A stretch of DNA of 39,380 nucleotides from Deltaproteobacteria bacterium (GCA_022340265.1 JAJDOH010000266.1:1-39380); one strand, 5' to 3'. Counted from the first letter of the stretch, positions 24,923-33,967 are shown. Made by a program: numbers and translations. Notes: generated by a model not told the origin, from the letters alone.

Positions 24923-27049
24923 TTACGACAGAACCTTTTTCAGTGCACGCTCAAGATCTTCCATTTCGTAAGGTTTTGCCATGGCCTCTCGAAAACCGTA
25001 TTCCTTGAAGTCGGCCATGGCCGGATCATTGTTATAGCCGCTGCATACCATGGCCTTAACTTTCGGATCGATCTTGATCAGTTCCTTGATGGTTTGTGCC
25101 CCTCCCATTCCACCCTTAATGGTCAGATCCAGAATGACCCCGTCAAAGGCCTCTCCTGACGCCATCCGCTTCTTGTATTTCAGGATGGCCTCAACACCGT
25201 CCCCGGCGGTCTCAACTTCACACCCCAACTGTTCCAACATTTTTTGCGCCAGGTTTCTGAGCATTTCCTCATCGTCCATGACCAGGATCCTTTTGATGGT
25301 TCGTTCATCACTGCTGATTGACGGGGCGGTATCGTCACGCTCATGTGTTGCCCCTTGATCTTCTCCCTTATCCTCCGAGGCAGGCAGGTAGATGGTTACG
25401 GTTGTTCCCACACCGATTTCGGACTCTACCATGATATGGCCACCATGTTTTTCAACAACCGCATGGGTAACGGTCAGAGACAGTCCCATTCCTTTTTGAG
25501 CGCCTCTGTCTTTTGTGGAGAAATAAGGATCAAAAATTTTGTGCAGGCTTTCTTCCGGAATTCCTCTCCCCTCATCTTTAACGGAAATCCTCACATACTT
25601 CCCTTTGTTGAGGGGCAATTCGGAGTCTTTGCCGTTCTTATCAAGGACCTGGTTTTCCGCCTGAAGGGTAATGGTTCCACCCCGCGGCATAGCCTCAGCG
25701 GCGTTGACAAGCACGTTAGTTATGGCGCAATGCATCTGCTTTGAATCGTATTCCGCCGGCCAGAGATCACCCTGAATGGAAAAAGCATATTCGATGCCGT
25801 GATGCGCATGGAATTGTCCCGGAATCTCTTTTAGCAGCCTTTCGACGGAACGCAGCTTTTTGATGGGATACCCTCCCCGGGAGAGGGTCATGAGTTGATG
25901 CGTCAGGTCCCCTGCTTTGCGGGATGCCTGTTCAATCTCATGGAGGAGTTCCGCCATGGCCGAACGGGGCTTGGTTTCCTCCTGGGCCATGGAGAGGTTC
26001 CCCATGATAATTGCGAGGAGATTGTTATAATCGTGGGCAATGCCGCCGGTCAGTGTTCCAATGGCCTCCATTTTCTGGGACTGGCGAACCTTTTCCCGAA
26101 GTTTTTTCGGCTCGGTGATGTCTATGATGCTGCCCATAATTTTCGTGACTTTCCCATTTTCCAAGACAGGATTTCCGATGGTCCGCACCCAGAGATTCTC
26201 TCCTTTTGCCGACATGGATCGCGATTCCAAATCGTATGATCGGCCTTCATCGCAGGCATTTGCAAAGGCCTGTTCAATTTTCTTTCTATCCTCGGGAGCG
26301 TAGAAGGAAACACTTTCCTTCATGTCGTTTGGATCGAAGATCTCTCTGTTCAGGCCATAAATACGATAGACCTGATCCGTCCATGTTGCGCTTCTCTTTC
26401 CCACATCGTATTCCCAGCCGCCGATTTTGGAGAGCATTTGTGTTTCATTCAGCAGGCGCTCGCTCTTTCTCAAGGCCTCCTTTGCCTTCCTTTGCTCTGA
26501 GACGTCGCTCACTGCGGCCCTGATCTGCTTCAGGTCGTCCCCCATTTTTGTTATCATGGTGCATTCTAAACGGGCATGAAACTGATGACCGTCTTTTTTC
26601 ACAAGCCTCAACTCGCAGGACTGGGGCGCCTCCGTTTCCAGAAGCCGCTGTCGGTGTTTATAGAAAATGTCCTGATCATCCCCCAGAATAAAGCGGGTAA
26701 AAGGCTTTCCGATCAAGGCGCCCCGCTCTATTCCCAACATGATGGCAATGGTGAGATTGGCCTCATCGATGATTCCCAATTGATTCATCGTAAAATACCC
26801 GATCGGCGCAAAGTCATAGAGATGAGAATACCTGTCCCGCGTCTTTTCAAGCTCATCCTGTATGCGGCGGAGTTCATTGTTTTGCATTTCCAACTCAATC
26901 TGATGAACTTGAAGCTCGTGGATGAGACTTTTCATCTTTTCAGGGGACATTTCGGAATACGGTTCAATACCGCCGGCGGCTATTTCAAGTTCCTTTTCCG
27001 CCCGCTGCCTGAGTTCCATATCAACAGGCGTGTCTTTCATCGATCCCAT
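24923..27049 (-). CDS. PAS-PAS hybrid histidine kinase with receiver domain
   Basis: A 708-residue cytoplasmic sensor kinase. A coiled coil ([20 protein letters not shown]) and PAS at about 65-185 match the input module of the sigma-54 activator. A second PAS lies at about 200-315. HisKA has GGIAHDYNNLL (H339). HATPase has NVLVNAAEAM and DEGRGIPEE. A C-terminal receiver starts RILVMDDEEM, with phosphoacceptor D641 in ILDLTIKGGMGG. There are no membrane segments. The start ATG follows GAGG with a 5-nt gap, 11 bp after the stop of the CheB-CheR gene; the same arrangement is seen at 31814. Likely the last gene of the desaturase-sensor operon. Confidence 0.9.
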   Translation of the reverse strand: MGSMKDTPVDMELRQRAEKELEIAAGGIEPYSEMSPEKMKSLIHELQVHQIELEMQNNELRRIQDELEKTRDRYSHLYDFAPIGYFTMNQLGIIDEANLTIAIMLGIERGALIGKPFTRFILGDDQDIFYKHRQRLLETEAPQSCELRLVKKDGHQFHARLECTMITKMGDDLKQIRAAVSDVSEQRKAKEALRKSERLLNETQMLSKIGGWEYDVGKRSATWTDQVYRIYGLNREIFDPNDMKESVSFYAPEDRKKIEQAFANACDEGRSYDLESRSMSAKGENLWVRTIGNPVLENGKVTKIMGSIIDITEPKKLREKVRQSQKMEAIGTLTGGIAHDYNNLLAIIMGNLSMAQEETKPRSAMAELLHEIEQASRKAGDLTHQLMTLSRGGYPIKKLRSVERLLKEIPGQFHAHHGIEYAFSIQGDLWPAEYDSKQMHCAITNVLVNAAEAMPRGGTITLQAENQVLDKNGKDSELPLNKGKYVRISVKDEGRGIPEESLHKIFDPYFSTKDRGAQKGMGLSLTVTHAVVEKHGGHIMVESEIGVGTTVTIYLPASEDKGEDQGATHERDDTAPSISSDERTIKRILVMDDEEMLRNLAQKMLEQLGCEVETAGDGVEAILKYKKRMASGEAFDGVILDLTIKGGMGGAQTIKELIKIDPKVKAMVCSGYNNDPAMADFKEYGFREAMAKPYEMEDLERALKKVLS

Positions 27050-27060
27050 GGTTTCCTCAC

Positions 27061-30009
27061 TTATTTCTGGATCAACCACGCAAGATCCCGTTCCGTGGAG
27101 GCAATTTCAACGGGCCGGCCCTTTTCGTCCTTTAAGGCCGTGATGGTCAGCCATATCTCCAAAATGTTCCCTTCCTTTGTCTTTCGCCGGCTTTTGAAAG
27201 GGTTTATGGGTTCGCCCCTATTCAATTTCGCAATGGTCGACTTCAGCTCGTTCGGTTCGTCATCAGGCAGAAGCGCCCTGATATTCATTTTGAGTGCCTC
27301 TGATTCGGTCCAGCCGTACATGCGCTCCGCACCCTTGTTCCAGGCCTTGATATTCCCTTCCAGGTCCAGAACGGTAACGGCGTCATTGGAGTCCGCAAGA
27401 ACCGTTGCCAGTCTTCTGAATTTATCCGCTTCCTTGATTTTGTGCACATCCACAAAGGTCATCACCACGCCATTAATGATATTCCCGGTGGTCCGATACG
27501 GCATAATCTTTAAGGAATACCAGATATCATCTTGGGATAGGATTTCCAATTCCACGGTATTGAGATCTTTGAGGACATTTCCGGCCAGAGCCACAAGATC
27601 GACACCCTCAAATCTGGTTTTAAGGTCATTGAGCGGCCTGCCGATATCGGTCTGAATCAAATGAATGAGCGAGGCTGCGGCAGGAGTGTAGTTTTTGATG
27701 CAAAGGTCGGTATCCACAAATAGGGTAGCGATTTCGGTGGCGGCCAAGAGGTTGTTCATGTCGTCACTGGCCTCGGAATATTCATTTATCTTGTTTTCAA
27801 GCTCCACATTCACCGTGGTCAGTTCCTCATTGGTGGATTGAAGCTCTTCCTTGGAGGTCTCCAGTTCTTCGTTGGTGCTCTGCAGTTCCTCGTTGACCGA
27901 TTGCAGCTCTTCATTGGCGCTTTTGAGCTCCTCATTGGAGGTTTCCAGTTCCTCAATGGTCGCATGAAGATATTCCCGCGTCGATTCCAGCTCATGCTCA
28001 AGGTTTTGCACGTCACTGTCCTGTTTTTTGGTCTTGCCGGCCCCGGCCTTCTTTTCATGCGGTGCACCCGCGGGGAGGGTATCCTCAAACAGGACAAGCA
28101 TAAACCCGGAAGGCAGCCCTTCGCCCATCAACCATCTAACCGATATGTTGACCGCACGGAAAGTCCCGTTATATCTGACCCGCACATCCCTGCAAGTCGT
28201 GTTCTTTTCTTCTCGAACCGCTTTGTGGAGGGTTACCATCAGTTTGTTCTTAAGATCCTCGCGGACCATGTCCAGTATGTTGAAACTGGGCTTTCCCGTG
28301 GGCGGTATCAGGTATCTGTCCGTTTTGCCCACAAAATGCAGGATTTCATAGGCATCATTGATCACAACACCCACGGGGGCGTAGGCATCAAGAATCGCCC
28401 TTTCAACCAACGCCTGAACATCCGTCGTGACAGGCAGTTTTTTTTCTTCATGGATTCCGACGCTCGGTTGCGCATCATAATGGCTATCGCGGAAATAAAC
28501 CATTTCCGTGTCCGCAAAAGATGTTTTGCGTTGGAAGACCTTCCATTTAGAATTGAGCGGCTGGAAAAGATCCGTGTTTTCCCCGATACTTTCGGATGTG
28601 CCTAAAAACAGAATTCCGCCGGGGGTTAAGGTGTAGTGGAACAGGGGGATAATTTTTTTCTGCAGGACGCTGTCCATATAGATCATCAGGTTCCGGCAAC
28701 TCACCAGGTCCAGTCGCGAAAAGGGCGGATCTTTAATGACATTTTGGATGGAAAAGACCACCATGTCGCGGAGCTGCTTTCTGACCTTGAAGATCCCCGT
28801 CTCTTCAATGAAAAACCGCTTTAATCGCTCAGGGGAGACATCCACGGCGATATTCTCCGGATAGATTCCCTTGCGGGCAACCTCTATGGCAACCGGATCG
28901 ATATCCGTGGCAAAGATCTGAACGTTGAAATGCTTTTTGATCTTATCCGCGGTTTCTGTAAGGGTCATGGCAAGTGAATAGGCTTCTTCACCGGTTGAGC
29001 AGCCTGCCACCCAGAAACGGATCGTTGCATCCTGTGCCTTTTCTTTCAATAAATCCGGAAGCGCCTCCTGCTCAAGGGCTACGTAAGCTTCCGGGTCCCT
29101 GAAGAACTTGGTGACCCCGATGACCAGATCTTTGAAGAGCATTTGGATTTCAGCAGGATTCTTCTGGAGAAACAGAACGTAATCCGTCAACGATTTTATC
29201 TGGTGGACAGCCAGCCGGCGCTCGATCCGGCGAGAAATGGTACTCTGCTTGTAATGGGAAAAATCGTTGCCCGTTGCGCTGCGAATCAGCGCAAAAATCT
29301 TCTGCATCCGGTTCTTGACGGGGGTGTCAGCGACTTTTTCCCGGTCCGACAACACAAGAAATGGATGCCGTACATACCGGATTAATGCTTCCGGCATCTT
29401 TTCAACCGGGATGATGAAATCGATCAGCCCGGTCTCAACGGCGCTTCTGGGCATGCCATTGTATTTTGCCGTATCCGGTTGCTGGACCATGGCCATGCCG
29501 CCTTCGCCTTTGATCGCTCGAATTCCCATGGTTCCGTCCGATGCCGTCCCCGACAGGATGATGCCGATGGCTTTTTCACCCTCGTCTTCCGATAGAGATC
29601 TGAAAAAGAAATCAATGGGCATGTTGATGGAGGTCTCTTTTGACGGTTCCAGCAGATGAAGGGTTCGGTTGAACAGGGCCACGTTTTTGCCGGGGGGATT
29701 CAGATAGACATGGTTGGGCTCGATGGTTGCGCTGTCCTCAATCTGCCTGACAACCATATGGGTCTGTTTTTCCAAAAGCGATGCCATGATGCTTTTGTGT
29801 TGGGGACTTAAATGCTGGATGACCACAAAGGCCATGTTGCTGTCGGAAGGCATGTTGGAAAAGAAAACATTCAGGGTTTCCAGACCACCGGCTGAAGCGC
29901 CGATGCCAACGACGGGGAAGTCGATCCCTTTCTTTGGCTTTTTTTCTTGTGTCACTTTCTTCAAAACTTTGCCTTTGACGGACGGCGGGTTTTTCTTTTT
30001 TTTCCCCAT
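27061..30009 (-). CDS. CheB-CheR-PAS fusion protein
   Basis: 982 residues. A Lys-rich N-terminus is followed by a CheB-type methylesterase domain with catalytic S39 (GIGASAGGLE), H66 (IQHLSP) and D158 (SGTASDGTMG), but no receiver. The CheR-type methyltransferase has GVTKFFRDPEAY, the SAM site AGCSTGEEAYSLAM and SCRNLMIYM. Next come a PAS, a long coiled coil of N-E-E-L-x-S repeats (about residues 640-725) and two further PAS domains. Such fusions are sensory adaptors that are not tied to chemotaxis, and often pair with kinases. Here kinases lie on both sides. The ATG at 30009 has GGAAAGG upstream, so the 20-residue longer start is rejected. Confidence 0.9.
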   Translation of the reverse strand: MGKKKKNPPSVKGKVLKKVTQEKKPKKGIDFPVVGIGASAGGLETLNVFFSNMPSDSNMAFVVIQHLSPQHKSIMASLLEKQTHMVVRQIEDSATIEPNHVYLNPPGKNVALFNRTLHLLEPSKETSINMPIDFFFRSLSEDEGEKAIGIILSGTASDGTMGIRAIKGEGGMAMVQQPDTAKYNGMPRSAVETGLIDFIIPVEKMPEALIRYVRHPFLVLSDREKVADTPVKNRMQKIFALIRSATGNDFSHYKQSTISRRIERRLAVHQIKSLTDYVLFLQKNPAEIQMLFKDLVIGVTKFFRDPEAYVALEQEALPDLLKEKAQDATIRFWVAGCSTGEEAYSLAMTLTETADKIKKHFNVQIFATDIDPVAIEVARKGIYPENIAVDVSPERLKRFFIEETGIFKVRKQLRDMVVFSIQNVIKDPPFSRLDLVSCRNLMIYMDSVLQKKIIPLFHYTLTPGGILFLGTSESIGENTDLFQPLNSKWKVFQRKTSFADTEMVYFRDSHYDAQPSVGIHEEKKLPVTTDVQALVERAILDAYAPVGVVINDAYEILHFVGKTDRYLIPPTGKPSFNILDMVREDLKNKLMVTLHKAVREEKNTTCRDVRVRYNGTFRAVNISVRWLMGEGLPSGFMLVLFEDTLPAGAPHEKKAGAGKTKKQDSDVQNLEHELESTREYLHATIEELETSNEELKSANEELQSVNEELQSTNEELETSKEELQSTNEELTTVNVELENKINEYSEASDDMNNLLAATEIATLFVDTDLCIKNYTPAAASLIHLIQTDIGRPLNDLKTRFEGVDLVALAGNVLKDLNTVELEILSQDDIWYSLKIMPYRTTGNIINGVVMTFVDVHKIKEADKFRRLATVLADSNDAVTVLDLEGNIKAWNKGAERMYGWTESEALKMNIRALLPDDEPNELKSTIAKLNRGEPINPFKSRRKTKEGNILEIWLTITALKDEKGRPVEIASTERDLAWLIQK

Positions 30010-30065
30010 GGTCGTTGCCTTTCCGTTATCATGAAATGAACACATTTGCCCCATGATCGTGTATG

Positions 30066-31814
30066 TCAACCGGGACCGGCTTCTTCAAACATCTTATCCC
30101 TTATTTTCCTGGGAAGTGTAACCATGAAAATGGCTCCCTCGCCGGGGCTGCTTGTGGCGGTAATGCGGCCATGATGTCGTTCCGCGATCTTCATGCATAT
30201 GGCGAGTCCGATGCCTGCGCCTTCGTATTCGCCTCTTCCATGAAGTTTCTTAAAAGGACTGAAAATCCTGGAGAGATAGGCCTCATCAAATCCTATTCCG
30301 TCATCCTCCACACAGATCTCATAGGCATCGGCTTTATCGGATCCTTCCTCACGGATTTCCCGGGCGTAGACCTGCACTCTCGGCGATTTCCCTTTTTTGT
30401 GGAATTTCAGGGCGTTGCCCATAAGGTTCTGGAAGAGTTGAATCATCTGGACCCTGTCCCCTCCCACGGTGGGGAGTTCACCCACTTGGACGGATCCCTT
30501 TGTCTCCTTGATGAGGACCGAAAGGTTGGACAGGGCCTCGCTGGCTGCCTCACCCAGGTCTACTTGAAGAATCGGCCTGCGGTGGGTGGTCACGCGGGAA
30601 TAGGCCAGGAGAGAATTGATCAAATTCCTCATTCGGGCAGCCGCATCCTGCATCCTCGCCAGATAATCGCGGCCCTCTTCGGAGATAAAATCGTTAAACT
30701 CCATAATCAGCAGGTCCCCGAAGCTATGAATCTTCCTGAGGGGCTCCTGAAGATCGTGGGACGCAGCAAAAACAAAATCCTGAAGCTCCTTGTTGCTCCG
30801 TTCCAGTCGTTTCAGATAAAGCCTGTTCTTCTCATCGGCCCTTTTCCGTTCGCTGATATCGATACCAATGGCGATGAGAGATCCATCCGATAGTCTTATG
30901 TTGGCCCAGGAGGTTTCCAGCTTTCCCCCGTGTTTTGTCCGGAGTATGAAGTCTTCCCAGCCCTGTTCTCCATGTGGCATGTGTGGCCGTGACGCTTCCA
31001 AGATCGCGGGATCGGGTTTAGGCGCCTCTGCCGGGCCCGTATTTTCGCCCTTTTCAGCTTCCCACCCCACAATGTCTGCATAATGGCTGTTCACGACTTT
31101 GACCTCCCCGTCAGGATCAAAGAGACAAATCATAACGGGAATATGGTCAAGAATGGTCCGTAAAAGCTCCTTTTCGTAGCTGAGTTCTTTCGTCCGTTCC
31201 GCCACTTGCAGTTCCAGTCCGTTACGGGCTTCCTGTAGCGCATCGGCGATACGGCGGCGTTCGGTGATATCGCTCACCGCCCCTCTGATAGACCTGGAAC
31301 CGTCGCCCCCGCTCCTTACAACCATACACTGCAAATTGGCAAAAAACGCATGTCCGTCCTTCTTCACCAGGCGCAGCTCGCTGGCCCTGGATTCATCCGT
31401 TTCCAGAAGGCGACGCCGAAGTTTATAGAAAGTATCCTGGTCGTCTCTTAAAACGAAGCGGGAGAAGGGCTTTCCAACTAGAGTGCTCCGCTCAACACCC
31501 AACATGGAAGCAAGGTGGAGATTGGCTTCATCGATGATTCCCTTTTCAGTGAACGTAACATAGCCGACCGGCGAAAAATCATACAAATGTGAATATCTGT
31601 CCCGTGTCTTTTCAAGTTCCTCCTGTATGCGGCGGAGTTCATGGTTCTGCATTTTCAGCTCAATCTGATGAACCTGAAGTTCGTGGATGAGCTCTTTCAT
31701 CTTTTCGGGGGACATTTCGGAAGACAGTTCAGCACTCCCGGCCGCTATGCCAAGCTCCTCTTCCGCCCGTTGTCTGAGTTCGGAGACCGCGGGCGTGCCC
31801 TTCATCGTTTTCAT
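30066..31814 (-). CDS. PAS histidine kinase (phytochrome-like HisKA)
   Basis: A 582-residue kinase. The N-terminal coiled coil and PAS ([40 protein letters not shown]) closely match those of the sigma-54 activator at 6917. A second PAS is at about 215-330. HisKA has FVFAASHDLQEPLRKIHSFG, the bacteriophytochrome-like form. HATPase has NLMGNALKFHKKG, DDGIGFDEAYLSRIFSPFKK and GAGIGLAICMKIAERH. There is no receiver and no membrane segment. The start at 31814 follows GAGG with a 5-nt gap and lies 7 bp after the desaturase stop, implying translational coupling. Confidence 0.9.
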   Translation of the reverse strand: MKTMKGTPAVSELRQRAEEELGIAAGSAELSSEMSPEKMKELIHELQVHQIELKMQNHELRRIQEELEKTRDRYSHLYDFSPVGYVTFTEKGIIDEANLHLASMLGVERSTLVGKPFSRFVLRDDQDTFYKLRRRLLETDESRASELRLVKKDGHAFFANLQCMVVRSGGDGSRSIRGAVSDITERRRIADALQEARNGLELQVAERTKELSYEKELLRTILDHIPVMICLFDPDGEVKVVNSHYADIVGWEAEKGENTGPAEAPKPDPAILEASRPHMPHGEQGWEDFILRTKHGGKLETSWANIRLSDGSLIAIGIDISERKRADEKNRLYLKRLERSNKELQDFVFAASHDLQEPLRKIHSFGDLLIMEFNDFISEEGRDYLARMQDAAARMRNLINSLLAYSRVTTHRRPILQVDLGEAASEALSNLSVLIKETKGSVQVGELPTVGGDRVQMIQLFQNLMGNALKFHKKGKSPRVQVYAREIREEGSDKADAYEICVEDDGIGFDEAYLSRIFSPFKKLHGRGEYEGAGIGLAICMKIAERHHGRITATSSPGEGAIFMVTLPRKIRDKMFEEAGPG

Positions 31815-31821
31815 TGTCTCC

Positions 31822-32976
31822 TCACTCACCAGGGGCGCCTTGAACGTTCTGCGTTCCCAACCTTTTCAGCCAGCGGTAATGCGCCGCAATACCTTCTCGA
31901 AATGACTTGTGCTCCGAGTACTTTATCCCGTGGTCTCCACAAGTTTCTTCCACGATCTTCGTGATTGCCGGGTAATGAACGTGGCAGATTGTCGGGAACA
32001 AATGATGTTCTTTGTGAAAGTTCAACCCCCCGAGGAACCAACTCATGATCGGGTTCCGTCGGTCATAGTCCACGGTTACGTAGGCCTGGTGAACTGCCCA
32101 AGGCCTTTGGATTTGTCCGGTCTCCCCGGGAGGGACAGGGAATTCCGCTTCCGCCACGCAGTGCGGCAGTTGGAACACAACACTTAGGGTCACCCCCAGA
32201 ACCAGGGCACCGATGCAATAGTAAAATATGACGGCACTTAGAGGGTGTAAGAACAGCGGTACCGCAAGTGCCCACGTGAAAAAGACGGCCTTACCCGCTA
32301 TAAATATCACCAATTCCCACGCCGTCGGCCGTGGGAACCTGTGCTTTCCGATTCGGCCCGTAATAACATTTCTGAAATCGTCGATAAACTCCCATTTTAT
32401 TGCCAGGAAGCCATACAAGACCCAAAGATAAAGATGTTGCCATCGGTAATACGGGAGCCTCTTCTGATGTGGCGACAACCGGCCGAGAAGGCCCAGGTCA
32501 ATATCGGTGTCATACCCTGTAATATTGACATACCGGTGATGGATCACGGAATGCTTCCAAAACCACATGTACGAACTCCCTCCAACCAGATCCATGGCTC
32601 CTGCCGCAACCTTGTTTATCCATGGGGTCTTCGAATATGCTTTGTGACCGCCATCATGGGCGATGTTGAACCCAATTCCAACGGTGGAAAACCCCAGCAG
32701 AATAACCAGCGCAAGGCCTTGCCAAATGGTCTCAGCAAAAAACACCAGGAGCACATATGAGGTCGCGAAACAGGCAAGAATGAAAGCTGTTTTTAAGTAC
32801 ATTTTCCAGTTACCTGATTTCGCTCGCCCTGCGCCCTGTTGAAAGTACTCATCGACGCGCCGACGAAGATCAGTCTGAAAACTATGATTTTTATCAAATT
32901 CCAGCTTTAGGATAGATCCTTCGGCGCTATCGGTTTCACGTATAGTTCCCTTCTTGCTTTCCGGTTTCTGTTCCAT
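31822..32976 (-). CDS. Membrane fatty acid desaturase
   Basis: A 384-residue integral membrane di-iron enzyme with the three His boxes: HDGGH (107-111), HSVIHH (142-147) and HKEHH (321-325). Four or more hydrophobic helices are present (ILACFATSYVLLVFF, LALVILLGFSTVGIG, VIFYYCIGALVLGVT). It resembles the DesA/linoleoyl-CoA desaturase group without a cytochrome b5 domain, and should introduce double bonds into acyl chains, normally using O2. I prefer ATG 32976; the longer TTG at 33042 falls inside a TGGCAC sequence that may be a promoter. An O2-using desaturase in a presumed anaerobe is notable. It heads a four-gene sensor operon. Confidence 0.85.
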   Translation of the reverse strand: MEQKPESKKGTIRETDSAEGSILKLEFDKNHSFQTDLRRRVDEYFQQGAGRAKSGNWKMYLKTAFILACFATSYVLLVFFAETIWQGLALVILLGFSTVGIGFNIAHDGGHKAYSKTPWINKVAAGAMDLVGGSSYMWFWKHSVIHHRYVNITGYDTDIDLGLLGRLSPHQKRLPYYRWQHLYLWVLYGFLAIKWEFIDDFRNVITGRIGKHRFPRPTAWELVIFIAGKAVFFTWALAVPLFLHPLSAVIFYYCIGALVLGVTLSVVFQLPHCVAEAEFPVPPGETGQIQRPWAVHQAYVTVDYDRRNPIMSWFLGGLNFHKEHHLFPTICHVHYPAITKIVEETCGDHGIKYSEHKSFREGIAAHYRWLKRLGTQNVQGAPGE

Positions 32977-33174
32977 ATCAATTTCCGTGTTCAGGAAGTG
33001 CTTGGTATCGCCCTTATGGAAGCGAACATTAGCCGTATTCAAGTGCCAGAATTTTCTATCCCTCCTCCGGTTGATCGATCAATGCTCGGTTCTTCACAAA
33101 GGATGGAATGTAATTCTTTAAATACCATGAACTCTTAAGGTTTTCAATTCGTAAATGCCTGACCAAAAAAAATA

Positions 33175-33205
33175 GGCCATATGCGACCATAGGTCAAATA
33201 TGACC
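33175..33205. promoter_or_regulatory. Tandem dyad, class I (putative enhancer site C)
   Basis: GGCCATATGCGACC (33175-33188), 3 bp, GGTCAAATATGACC (33192-33205). The pair sits within a larger inverted repeat AATAGGCCA (33171-33179) / TGGCCTATT (33213-33221). It ends 103 bp before the -24 GG of the sigma-54 candidate at 33306-33323. Confidence 0.6.
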
Positions 33206-33305
33206 TTGTTTGTTGGCCTATTTGCATCTGTTCCGTCAGTGCTTTTTTACGGCTTATTGTTATAAAATCAGTGCAATGAGGAATAGAAAAAGAAGAATTA
33301 GAATT

Positions 33306-33323
33306 ATGGTATCAATTTTGCAC
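33306..33323 (+). promoter_or_regulatory. Putative sigma-54 promoter
   Basis: ATGGTATCAATTTTGCAC: GG at 33308-33309, 10 bp, GC at 33320-33321. The -12 element is perfect and the -24 imperfect (TGGTAT rather than TGGCAC). It would start a transcript about 95 bp before the gene at 33426. Confidence 0.5.
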
Positions 33324-33425
33324 ATTCAACAGATATCTTAACAAATTTCAAATGTTCTTGTGGGGAGGGTACTTGCACTCAAGCGATGGCGACCGCATGT
33401 TCGCTGTGAGATTGGAGGATTAACC

Positions 33426-33719
33426 ATGATAAACAACAATAGCGATACAAAAGCAGGCAATCAGTACACGACAGCTCATGATGCGCACTACAAGACGAAG
33501 GAGTTGCCTAGGGCATTCCAACTTTATAGAGACATCATAGCTGACCACCCCGATACCAAAGAGGCCGGCTACTCCCTGTCCCAGGTTCATAACATCGTAA
33601 AGGATGTGGTTCCAAAGCAGGAAGTTATGGATGCTCTCGTGGCGATGACACTTGATCATTTTGAGAAAGTTTTGCCATCGGATGTCAAACCCGCTTCGGA
33701 GGCGCCGATTGCCTCGTAA
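33426..33719 (+). CDS. Small TPR-like protein
   Basis: 97 residues. Residues about 15-60 read as one helical tetratricopeptide-like repeat (AHDAHYKTKELPRAFQLYRD, IIADHPDTKEAGYSLSQVHN), followed by a helical tail. The ATG at 33426 follows GGAGG and replaces a longer in-frame start without a ribosome site. It is divergent from the desaturase operon, sharing the class I enhancer region. Function unknown; single-TPR proteins usually bind other proteins. Confidence 0.7.
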   Translation: MINNNSDTKAGNQYTTAHDAHYKTKELPRAFQLYRDIIADHPDTKEAGYSLSQVHNIVKDVVPKQEVMDALVAMTLDHFEKVLPSDVKPASEAPIAS

Positions 33720-33759
33720 TGGATCGGGTGATCATGCGATATTAGGAGAGTTGTTGAAA

Positions 33760-33785
33760 ACATGTCCCCCTAATTGGGGGCATGT
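33760..33785 (+). terminator. Hairpin after the TPR-like gene
   Basis: CCCCC-TAATT-GGGGG extended by ACATG/CATGT with a single bulged T gives a stable 10-bp stem. There is no T tract, so it may be a Rho-type pause or an mRNA-stabilising hairpin. Confidence 0.45.
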
Positions 33786-33841
33786 AATGACATATCTACA
33801 AGTTTTGGACAAAGATCATTTTCAAAAAAAGAGGGGTTTAA

Positions 33842-33967
33842 ATGGGAGACAAGGGGAAAAAAGATAAAGGCAGGCGCGAAGAACAGAAAAAAGCAAAGCA
33901 GACACCAAAGGAAAAGCGGCAGCAGAAAAAGGATAAAAATAAGACAATTTGGGAAAATCAAAAATAA
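33842..33967 (+). CDS. 41-residue Lys-rich mini-protein
   Basis: MGDKGKKDKGRREEQKKAKQ continues TPKEKRQQKKDKNKTIWENQ and ends in K. It is extremely charged (over half Lys/Arg/Glu/Asp) and probably disordered or helical; it may bind nucleic acid or acidic polymers (inference). GAGGGG lies 6 nt before the ATG. I recall similar short Lys-rich proteins with TPKEKR in Desulfobacterota and Nitrospirota, but can name no family. A longer overlapping frame (33774-33995) is a shadow. Confidence 0.65.
   Translation: MGDKGKKDKGRREEQKKAKQTPKEKRQQKKDKNKTIWENQK

Larger units (their letters stand above)
32977..33425. other. Divergent regulatory region with class I dyads
   Basis: The gap between the desaturase operon and the TPR-like gene holds the class I dyads (33175-33205), a plus-strand sigma-54 candidate (33306-33323) and, on the minus strand, TTCTGGCACTTGAATACGG (about 33050-33033). 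The last has a good -24 but a poor -12 (CG rather than GC). No gene is supported here. Confidence 0.5.

Noticed and set aside
33033..33050. TTCTGGCACTTGAATACGG (minus) as a firm sigma-54 promoter for the desaturase operon
   Set aside because: The -24 is good, but the -12 has CG in place of GC. It is mentioned only as a weak candidate.
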